Of a stretch of 64,000 bases of DNA, positions 23,675 through 35,600 are shown one piece after another (the first letter of the stretch is position 1; each line of letters opens with the position of its first letter). The notes below the pieces were generated by a model, which worked only from the letters and a program-made list of their open reading frames with translations, had not been told where the DNA came from and made no database searches. The translations under genes and the position numbers were made by a program. This DNA is from Nipponacmea schrenckii (taxonomy: Eukaryota; Mollusca; Gastropoda; Lottiidae), in assembly GCA_030562195.1 (NCBI GenBank), contig CM060200.1, forward strand, positions 40,211,084 through 40,275,083. The letters run 5' to 3'.

Positions 23675-26600
23675 ATGGAGTGGAATCAGGATTCCATGAA
23701 TGTCTGGAACAGACGTCACTCGGAGGACCATTCCGATAAAATTAATAAAAATCTTGAGGTTTTAAAATCAAGAGGAAGGCCAATTAAAATGTATGAGGTA
23801 AGTAGCAGAACTGTTTTTGTTTATTTGGTTTTGACTTGAAATCTACATACTCAAAGAAAGATAAAATTTATTTATATACCAAATGACCTTAACCTGTTTG
23901 TAACTAGATTTGTGACATGATGAAAAGTTTTATTCCGTGTCTAATGTTTCTCAGTAGACACTTTTTCGAGTCATCAAACGGTGAAATTGACGATCGAAGG
24001 TTTAGACTGATTTAATCATACGCTATCATTTGATTTACCATACTTTTATTGTTGAATATTTTTCAGACGGAGCCATTTTTATCGGTAGATTTATTACCGT
24101 TTAATAAAATCTGTATATCTCCCACACCAACCTGTAAGTAGTTGTATCTAGTTCAGTATTTTTTCAGTATGATTTGTAGAGATTATGAACCCTGGGTGAC
24201 TGTTTGATGACTTGTGTTTTATTATTGACTTTATACTTAAACTGGGATCACATTGTTTATTCTTCTCTCTAAGATAGTAAAATACAGCATAAAACAGGCC
24301 TTGTCAAGATGATTTCCTGAAGCACCACTATGGTTAAACTAGGGATCAAGAAGCGCCACTTATCGATTCTATTTGTAGGATGTAAAGGGGGAGGGGGGTA
24401 AACAGTAGCGTTTCTAGGAATTATATGTCCACGAACCACTTTGGCCATTACAATTATGTTGAGAAGGCCTGGCATAGAATAACATACATTATATATACTC
24501 TTACATGTTACACTCCTGTTGTATATTTAATTTGATTCAAGAGTAAATTAAATTTAACAATAGTTCTCTAGATCTATATAAACAGTAAGAATTGTTTCTT
24601 GTTTGTGAGAACTTTGTTCTCAATTAGGGTTGTGGTACAGTTTATTATGGATAAAAACGATATCCACTGTCTCTGTGGACTGAAAAAGAATGGGTTATTT
24701 GCTGAAAAAATGGAGCCATTTTGTGGAAACTTAAGATGCATCTTGTTGAGTAAATGCTGTTTAATCGTAATGAATTACAAGACTAATTTAGTGATTGACC
24801 ATTTAAATGACTGGACTGGAATAAATCATTGATATAGTTTTTTTTTTTCGCAAAAGCTGCAAAGATATATAACTTTCAAAGTACTTTTTATATATATACA
24901 TGGCAATGCTTTTGAAACCCCTTATAGACACTGATAGTATTATTTGATGGGTCAGTCCACTAACATACAACAATTTCTCCAGATTTTACCACTCTTTCTA
25001 CAAGGTTTTTGATGAACAGAATTGTCTCGCTTGTACAGATTTTTATAAGGGAGCCACGGTGGCTCAGTGAGTTAGACGCTTGCTAGCTAACCTGAAGGTC
25101 CAGGTTCAATCCCAGCAAATGTCAAGATGAACTTTGTGACCTTTTAGCCTTTTTCCCTTTGTCAGGGATGCATGTCGGAGAGACTGACAAGGAAAGAGCG
25201 TCTAGTTGTTCGGATGAGACAATAAACTGAGGCCCTGTGTGCTACAGGCAATACATGCTTAAGATCACTTGACAGTTGGTAATTGCAAAAAATGCTGCTT
25301 TCCTGGCAAAATTTCCCTCATTGCACACTGCATGACATTGCCCGTCTTCATTAGTCCATAAGGTGCAGAATAGTAGGATGTAAAACTCCATTCATTTCAT
25401 TTCATTTTGAGATTTTTATTCCTGTTTCTTGTGTCTGCACAATGCTTTGTTTCTCTTTTCACAGTGGCAGCAGATAAACCTAGAATGTCACTGGGCATGC
25501 TTAAATCACAAACTTTCCACAGCACCGCTAGCAGCACCTCTTTACCAGTTGATAACATCACAAAATCAAAGAATTTAACCAAAAGGTGCACTGAGTTTTG
25601 TGTTTATTAGATTTTAGTTTTTAACACTTAAAGTGATAGTACCAGTTAGATATTTTATTAATTTTTGAGTGAAATTTAGAGGGACACAATATTATGGTAT
25701 ATTAACACAAGATTATGGTATACTAACACAAGATTATGGTATACTACCACAATATTATAGTATACAGCTGTATATACTAACGTAATATTATGGTATGCTT
25801 ACACAAGATTATGGTATACTAACACAATATTATGGTATACTAACACAATATTATGGTATACTAACACAATATTATGGTATACTAATACAATATTATGGTA
25901 TACTAACACAATATTATGGTATACTAATACAATATTATGGTATACTAACACAATATTATGGTATACTAACACAATATTATGGTATACTAACACAATATTA
26001 TGGTATACTAACACAATATTATGGTATACTAACACAATATTATGGTATACTAACACAATATTATGGTATACTAACACAATATTATGGTATACTAATACAA
26101 TATTATGGTATACTAACACAATATTATGGTATACTAACACAATGTTATGGTATACTAACACAATATTATGGTATACTAACACAATATTATGGTATACTAT
26201 TTAGTTGTATCATATAAAAGTGAAATTGTTGATAAATGAATCAATATATCATGAAATGGTGTTCTGTAATTTAAAAAGTACATCTTCTTAAAATGAATTT
26301 TTTTAAATTAATAAGAAATTTTAAATTTTTAATGAAATACAAAGTCTATCTGAAACTTTCAGTTTAATAATCATTGCTTTCTCAGTACCAAGTCTTGAAA
26401 TGAGTTTTCATCTGTTAAAAACTGTGTTATGAACTCAGCTTCTGCATGCAACTTTAATCTTGTTTAATATTGACTAACATTACACCATTTGGGTATCTGG
26501 AACCAGATGTTATATGGTTAGAAGGGGCATCATGGTTTTTTTTTTTTTCAAATTATGAAAACATGTTTCTGGAAATAGTTTATTTTCATTTTTATTTCAA

Positions 26601-29600
26601 AAAAGAATATTTTAAAAATATCGTGTAAAGTACAATTCTTCCAGAGAATTTAATAAAACTCAAAAGAGATAAAAAAAATATAACCAAAAAGGCCATTTTC
26701 TCAACTTGTCTGAAACAAAGTGTTGTTACTGAACTGCCAAATGTCTTATCTAAAATCAAAACTGACGGTGGGTGTATAGTTCTCTGCCTGGCAAGTTATC
26801 TTGTATAACTTTAACTTTCTTCACAAGCCTGGTCTTCATTAACCCATAAAGTGCAGAAGAGTAGGAAGTAAAACTCCATACATTTCATTTCATTTCATTT
26901 CATTTCTTCACTAGCCTGTATTGAAGCAGACAAAAGAACATTTATCACGTTTCTCTTCATTTTTACAGGTTATCGGTATCTTCTGCTAAAAGTGGAAGAT
27001 CGAACCAGACCAGTGTTATTGGTGTTGAAAGATGTAACTCTAATCTTCGCATCAAACAACCATTTAAACATTCTCCTGTTAATGCCCCTAACAACACGCC
27101 TACTGTAAGATATCATCTTTTATTATCAAATTTATACATAATACAAAATATAAACTTTAACATATTTATTGGAAATGTTAATAACGTTTATCGCTAGCGA
27201 TCAAATAATCAAAATAAGAAACAACTATATTTTATAAGGATAACAACTTAGTTTCACAGTTAAGGATCCTTTCTATCGGCTGGTCCTTGGCCAAAACTCT
27301 TGGCATTGATCTTTCTCAGATTATCCATACCCATGTACAGCTGGGTGGACTGGAATTATTTTTGAAATCATCGAACTTATGTCGATTGTGATTGAAACCT
27401 TAAGCCACCATTTGCAGGACGTAACCAAGCAAATGATGTCATGTAAAGAACCTATGCTCTTACCGATTGAGCTATAGAATTAACCCTCTAACTGACCATG
27501 CAATATTAATATTAGAAATATCTCCAAGTGATTCTAATATTATGTACCTGATTCACATTGTCATGGTAACTTCCCAACTAATTATTGCAAAAACTCAGTA
27601 AATAAGAAGTTAGATTTATCACTGTTGTTTATCTAGGATGAACTGGTGAACCCATCCCGTCTAATGAAGGCCCGAACCAAACTAGCGACAAGTCATATGA
27701 ATAAAGTTTTATTGAAACAGAGAGAGAATGATGATGTCAGAACTAAAGGGAAACTACTCAAAGGGAAGTAAGTAGGACAATGATCATTGTGTTTGGTAAC
27801 TTTTTATATGCCCACATGGAAATGTGGACGTATATTGCCGTCGCCCCTGTCCGTCCGTCCGTCCACATTTGTTGTATCCACGATAGAGGCTACAGTTTTT
27901 ATCCGATCTTAATGAAACTTGGTATACATGTATATATTAAGGATATCTCGGTCAAGTTCGAAAATGGAATTTAACGTATGAACGGATTTTGAGTTATTGC
28001 ACTTGACTTAGTAAAAACGCGTCAAATTTGAGTTGTATCCACAATAGAGGCTACAGTTTTTATCCGATCTTAATAAAACTTGGTATACATGTATATATTG
28101 ATGATATCTCGGTCAAGTTCGAAAATGGAAATTATCGAATGAACGGATTTTAAGTTATTGCCCTTGACTTAGTAAAAACGCGTCAAATTTGGGTTGTATC
28201 CACGATAGAGGCTACAGTTTTTATCTGATCTTAATGAAACTTGGTATACATGTATGTATTGATCAGATCTCAGTCAAGTTCGAAAATGGAAATATCGAAT
28301 GAACGGATTTTGAGTTATTGCCCTTGACTTAGTAAAAACGCGTCAAATTAGGGTTGTATAGAGGCTAAAGTTTTTATCCAATCTTAATGAAACTTGGTAT
28401 ACATGTATATATTGATGATATCTCGATCAAGTTCGAAAATAGAAATTATCAAATCAACGGATTTTGAGTTATTGCCCTTGACTTAGTAAAAACGCGTCAA
28501 ATTTGGGTTGTATCCACGATAGAGGCTACAGTTTTTATCTGATCTTAATGAAACTTGGTATACATGTATGTATTGATCAGATCTCAGTCAAGTTCGAAAA
28601 TGGAAATATGGAATGAACGGATTTTGAGTTATTGCCCTTGACTTAGTAAAAACGCGTCAAATTAGGGTTGTATCCAAGATAGAGGCTAAAGTTTTTATCC
28701 AATCTTAATGAAACCTGGTATGCATGTATGGAAATTATCGAAAGAACAGATTTTTATACGCCCACATGAATATCTGGACGTATATTGTCGTTGCCCCTGT
28801 CAGTCGGTCTCGGTCCGTCAACATTAGTTGTAGACACTATAGAAGCTACAATTTTATATGGATTTTAATGAAACTATGTATGAGCATTGGTATTGATAAG
28901 ACGGCAGTTAAGTTCGATTTGGACAATTTTTAGATAAACAGTTTTTGAGTTATTGCCCCTGCCTCTATACTTGTTGTAGACACAATAGAAGCTACAATTT
29001 TCAATGGATTTTAATGAAACTTGATGTGAGCATTGGAATTGATAAGACTGCGGTCAACTCCGAATTTGAAGATTTTTCCATGAACTGTTAATTGCCATTG
29101 ACTTCGTGAAATTGCGTCAAGATTCTATTATGGTTTCAATAAGAAGCTTTAATTTTCAAAAGATTTTGATGGAACTTGGTGTAAGCATCAGAATAGATAA
29201 GACATTAGTCAAGTTTGAATTTCCGACTTTTTTAATGAATGGTTTTTGATTTATTGTCCTTGACTTAGTAATATTGCGTCAAAAATATTTGTGCATGCAA
29301 AATAAGCTACAATTTTTTGATAGATTTGATGAAACTTGGTATGAGTATTGAAATAGAAAAGATGGTGGTCAAGTTTCAATTTGAGGATTTTCCATAAACA
29401 GTTTTTGAGTTTTTGCCCTTGACTTCAATATCCATTTAGCTCAATTTATTTTTCAAATTCAATGCTGCCAGTGGGCGTATGTTACCTTGCCTGGCAAGCT
29501 ATCTTATAGTTTGTCTAGGGCTTTCCTTCTCATAGTTACTACCTAAATATGTTGCTTGTTTACCCAGCTGCATCCAATTTTTCAAAAATTTTGAAAATCA

Positions 29601-32600
29601 ATTTATGTGTGTGTTTAGATTTTTCACCCAATCTCCCAATTTTTCATGGCGAATCTCCCAATATATTTTCTTGACCTGTACACATGTATGGGTATGAGAA
29701 TCCCAAAAGTTTGGGGATCATACAGCTATATTACAAGGATTATCATACAGCTATGATTATTTATCAATGATAATTGTAGATTAAAGCCACTATACCCAGT
29801 AAAGAATGAAGGTCCGACCATCGAGCACTGTCGAGGCGTGGTCTCAGGTTGGTTCACACATTGAATTAAATTAATCAACTTTACATTTAATGCTTCACAG
29901 CTAAGGATCCTTTCTACCATCTGATCCTTGGCCAAACCTCTTGGCATTGACTATATTTTACAAGGATATCAACTTCGGTTCTCAGTTAAGGATCCTTTCT
30001 ACAATCTGATCCTTGGCCAAACCTCTTGGCATTGACTATATTTTACAAGGATATCAACTTCGGTTCTCTGTTAAGGATCCTTTCTACCATCTGGTCCATT
30101 CGGCCAAACCTCTTGGCATTGACTATATTTTACACGGATAACAACTTCGGTTCACAGTTAAGGATATTTATACCAGCTGATCCTTGGCTTAACCTCTTGG
30201 CATTTTACTATATTTTACACGGATAATTACTTCAAAGGTTCACAAGCCCACCTTGACAGGGATCCTTTCTACCTGCTGATCCTTGGTCAAACCTCTTGGC
30301 ATTGATCTTACCTGGATTATCCGTATCCATTTACAGCTGGGTGAAATGGAATTATGAGTGAAGATGACTTAAATAATCAAGTTAAGTAAGTTTTCCGATT
30401 TTAGTCCATCATTAGAAATGATTTTTATTGATAAAAATTGTCTGAATGTTATTTTTTAGATGTTACAAGTCATTCCCCCAGTCCAAGTCGTACATTACAG
30501 AGACGTCGTAGAATCGTATCAGCCTATAATAATGGCACCCTACACAGGTTAATGGACCGTCCCCTAACAGAAGAATCTATCCATCAAACCTCGGAAGTTT
30601 CCAGTCCAGATTGTATTTTTGATTTCAACCAACACAACTCTTTGTAAGTTTATTAAAGAGTCATATTTCGTTGATGGAGTTTTTTTTTATGTAAACATTA
30701 ATTTGAAAGAGATAAAGACACTGTTGACATTCAAGTGGCTATTTTCGGTTAACTTGCAAAAAATTAAATGAATGGAATTTTGCATCCTACTTTTCTGTAC
30801 TTAGTTAGGCTAATGAAGACGTCAATGCCAAACAGTGTGCAATTAAGGAAATATTGCCAGGACAGTGGTATAAGCCTACTGTTTTTTGCGATTCAACTGT
30901 CGAGGGATGTTTAACATGCACAGCCTGTAGCACAAGGGGCCTCAGTTTATTTAGTTAGAGTAAGTTATATATTGTTCTATTTACAGAAATAACAGTCTAG
31001 ATGAAGATATCCTTACACAAATACAAACTAATGATATAATGATTGATATAGGTTAGTAGCCTATAGATAATGATATATTAAACTATCTGGACACCCATTT
31101 CGCTTTACAGCAACATTGCAAATGTGGACTTTGGAGGAGAGAATTCTTGAATAACAGATGCAGTTTCTTTATTGTTGAGTGAAGTTTTAAATCTAATTTA
31201 ACATAAATCTCTTTATTTTAGATGTTTCACTGGTGGACAAAAACTCAGATATTGTGAGTTCGACTTCAGCTATTGATTTAATATTGAAGAAAATTCAGAT
31301 GAAGTCGATAGTAAAAAAGATAAACTTCTGGAGCAAAATATCCTAGAAGAAAAGGTGGAAAATGGCACAGCAGGGAATCTGAATGTTACTTATAATAATA
31401 ATACTCAATATGGCCCTGAAACAGTTAATAATGGAGAGCCTAATAGTGTTGATATACAGGACACTGTCTCATATAATATCCAGTACGGTTTAGGTCGTGA
31501 TAACTCAAACAGTGATCTCAAAATAAAAAATGACTCAAATAATGATCTCAAATCTACACTTGTCTCAAAATCAGATCTCCGCCATAAACAGGAAGGTGTG
31601 TCCACACCAGTTGTTCTGAAAAAACCAGGATCCCCTGAGGGTAAGGTTAAAAAATCTTTAATTGAAAATGGACACACGTCAAAGACTGTTCCAAATGAGG
31701 AAGCAAATCATCCTAAAGTAAAATCGCCGAAACCCCACACTGAGCACAGGACATTTGTTAAATCTGATCACAAAACAATCTCATCGAAACAGACCAAGAA
31801 AGCCAATCCTTCTCCTAAACGCCATTCAAAAGAAATATCGTTTGAATTCAAAACACAAATGCAACGTAGACCTCTAAGTGCTGTTACTCAAAGAGAAAAA
31901 GTTCCAGAGGAACCCAAAAAAGAACGTCCAAAAAGTGCCAGTGCTTTGAAAACCGAAAAAAGTGGGCATCCAAAAAGTGTAAGATTTGCTGACGAGTTAA
32001 CTCAAGATTTTCCAATCTCCAATAAATGGATGAATGAGGTTCCTCCACGACAACATGTTACTGTCAATATTTTTTATCGGGAACCTGAATCAGAACCTGT
32101 CGGAGAACCAGGATCTGGTAATAAGCGCAGCGTGTTTGAAACTGGGCCTGGGGACAAGGTAGATGATGATGAAGAAGAAGAGGATGTTAAACTCCAGTCC
32201 AAATCTTCTTGTAAGCAGAATACAGAGTCTTATAATCATGAGAGTGAGGATGATGAGGACAAGGATAGTAAAGAGGACAAAGAAAATTGGAAACCGAATC
32301 AAAAGCAGTCAGGAAAGTCGTCATCACTGAAATCAGAAAACTCAATTAAGGCTTTCACTCACGATGGGGAGTCTTCTACTGTTCAAGAACAGGATCTCAA
32401 ACCTCCAATGGATTATGAAGCTTCTTCAAATAATGGGCAGACAGCTCCAAATGAAGAGCTTAAAGATTTAGAAAGTTCCAAAGATGAACAGATAGATCCA
32501 GACATTTCTGAAACTGGCCCAGTTGACAAAGAGAAAGTTCCAGCTGAAGATTCAAAGGATGTTCTATCCACAGATCTGGATACCTCCTTCACCAATGCCA

Positions 32601-35600
32601 GCGTTAGTGATGTGGACAGCTTGCTGTATGATGGAGACGTTTCCACAATATCACTGGAGTCAGAAAACACAGAAATATCCCAAAATTCAGACAGATCTAA
32701 GTCTAGTTTGGGATTCTTACAAGAAATAATGGAAACTCCACCTGAAAATTTTGATTCCAAAGTTTTAGATGTTGTTATGATTGCCAACTCTCCATGTGTC
32801 TCCCAAGATGACCCTTTTTACCTCTCTATTGAAGAGGCAGAATTTATTGAAGAGATTTGTGACATTACCAATATTGATTCTCCTGTTTATATGGTTGATC
32901 CGGAATTCAACAAAAATCTACCGAAAGTTCGACGTAAATCAGGTCGAAAGATGTATGATAGATTTCAACATAAACATGTTCGAATGTCAAGAAGACCGCA
33001 GTCAGCTGGTAACCCACGGAGACCACCAGCACGTCGGCTTCCAATACGACCTTCATCAGCAGGACCAGATTATCGTAAGAAATTATTTGGGTCTTACTGT
33101 GCCATGTGTAAACATCAACAAAAATTCTGCCGGTGTAAATTGCAGAAACACAGCATTTCTTTTGAAAACCTGTACAAAGAATCGTCAGAGATTTCATTGA
33201 CGTCTCCCATTACCTTGACAGAAATCCTTCCAGAGAAATCTATTCTGAAGACTCCATTGTTGGAAACAGACAAGAAAGAGTCACTAGAAGATGATGAAAG
33301 TTTGGATTTAGACAAAATTTACGTCCATGAAGATGAAGAGCTAGATTCCGAAGACATGGATTCATTCATCGGCGGAGAAACTTTTGATGCTTTGGAGGAA
33401 CAGCTACAGAATATCCAGAAAGAATTACGAAGAGAAATTGGAATCGAGGAAGAAAAGATGAAAAAAGTGGAATTTTTGGATGATATCGAAGAATTTTCAG
33501 ATACTGGATTTTCAGAAACTGACCCTGATGAACAATTTGTGCCAGATTACGAAACCATGCTGGATTTTTATCGCCAGAAATGTTTGGATCAAGGAAACGT
33601 CTGCCTTCAACTCAGCAAACATATCACATCTAAAAATAAACAAGTGCTTTTAACGGACATAGTTGCCTCCCCTATCCAATGTTTGAATGACATCTACAAT
33701 TCGAAATCATCGTTTCAAAAGTCACTGAAATACTCTTCCCAGATAAGCACGCCTGGTCTGAAACAAGAATTAAATAATTTGGCTTCTGGCTGCTTTCTAC
33801 AGTATGTTTGTGATTTCTTACCTGAAGTTGGAAAAGATTTGGTAAGTTTAAGTCTTGTTGCTTCTAAATATTCAAGATAACGAAATGCTTCAGGTACTGA
33901 GCTAATAATTCATCTCAGTTGACGTAATTTCTACCTGGCTTTTTAGATCTTTATTTTGAAACAAAATAGAAAGAAAGAAACCAATATATTTAAGTAGGAT
34001 GTAAAACTCCATTTCATTCCCTCATTTTTGTTTCAGAAAAGTGCTGAAGACAAAGAATGTATTTCTCGCAGGTTTGTAAATTTCATAAAAAAGTTCTCAT
34101 ATTCCATAATTTTATTGCTGTTTTCTTGTGTTTCCATGACTGGATTATCTTCTCATATAGTCCATGTATACGAACAATTCGACCAGATGAAAACTCATAA
34201 TGTAAGATTCACAAAACGGTTTAATCAAGTCGAAGTACATAAATATTTGATGATATTGTGAGCAATTTCTCCCTCGTGGTCAGACGCGACCACTCAGGTC
34301 ATTGGCTTGTCTCGAATGCCTGCTAGATTACATCATCATGTGGCCCAAGCTCAAGAGCAGTGTTCAACCTTGACAATTTAAAGAGACCCTTTATCGAATA
34401 TTTATGTCCATTATTGTAAACAAAGGAAGAACCCATACACCATGATTTGGGTCACTGTTACTCATTGGGTCACTGTTGCTCATTGGGTAAACTGTTACTC
34501 ATTGGGTAACTGTTACTCATTGGTACTGTTATTCATTGGGTCACTGTTACACATTTGGTCACTGTTACTAATTGTAACTCATTGGGTCACTGTTACTAAT
34601 TGAGTCACTGTTACTCATTTGGTCACTGTTACTCATTTGGTCACTGTTACTCATTTGGTCACTATTACTCATTGTTTCACTCATTGGGTCACTGTTACTC
34701 ATTGTTAATCATTGGGTTACTGTTGCTCACTGGGTCACTTTTATTCATTGGGTCACTGTTACTCATTGTTACTCATTGGGTAACTGTTACACATTGTGTC
34801 ACTGTTACTCATTTGGTCACTTTTACTCATTTGGTCACTGTAACACTCTAGGTCACTATTACTCATTGGTTCACTGTTGTTCATTGTTACTCATTGGGTC
34901 ACTGTTACACATTTATAATCATTGTGTCACTGTACTCATGGTCACTTTTACTCATTTGGTCACTGTTACTCACTGTTACTCATTGTTACTCATTTGGTCA
35001 CTATTACTCATTGTTTCACTCATTGGGTCACTGTTACTCATTGTTAATCATTGGGTTACTGTTACTCACTGGGTCACTTTTATTCATTGGGTCACTGTAA
35101 CTCATTGTGTCACTGCTACTCATTGGGTCACTGTTACTCATCGGGTCACTGTTACTCATTGTTATTCATTGTGTTACTTTTACTCCCGGTTACTCATTGG
35201 GCCACTGTCACTCATTGTTACTCATTTGGTCACTGTTACTCATTTGGTCACTGTTACTCATTGGGTCACTGTTACTCATTTGGTCATTGATACTCATTTG
35301 GTCATTGTTACTCATTATTTCTTTGGGGTGACTGTTACTCGTTACTCATTGGGTCACTGTTACTCATTGTTACTCATTGGTTCACTCATTGGTCATTGTC
35401 ACTCATTGGGTCACTGTTACTCATTGTTAATAATTGGGTTACTGTTACTCACTGGGTCACTTTTATTCATTGGGTCACTGTTACTCATTGTTACTCATTG
35501 TGTCACTGTTACTCATTGGGTCACTGTTACTCATTGGGTCACTGATTACTCATTTGGTCATTGTAAAAACTCATTGGGTGACTGTTACTCATTTGGGTTC

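Noticed and set aside
25060..25120. tRNA gene
   Set aside because: A-box and B-box-like sequence is the head of a SINE. No cloverleaf with acceptor pairing, and it is continuous with the SINE body.
25795..26217. Repeat 'proteins' LTQYYGI / VYHNIVL on both strands
   Set aside because: Artefacts of a 21-bp unit (multiple of three, no stops) inside an intron.
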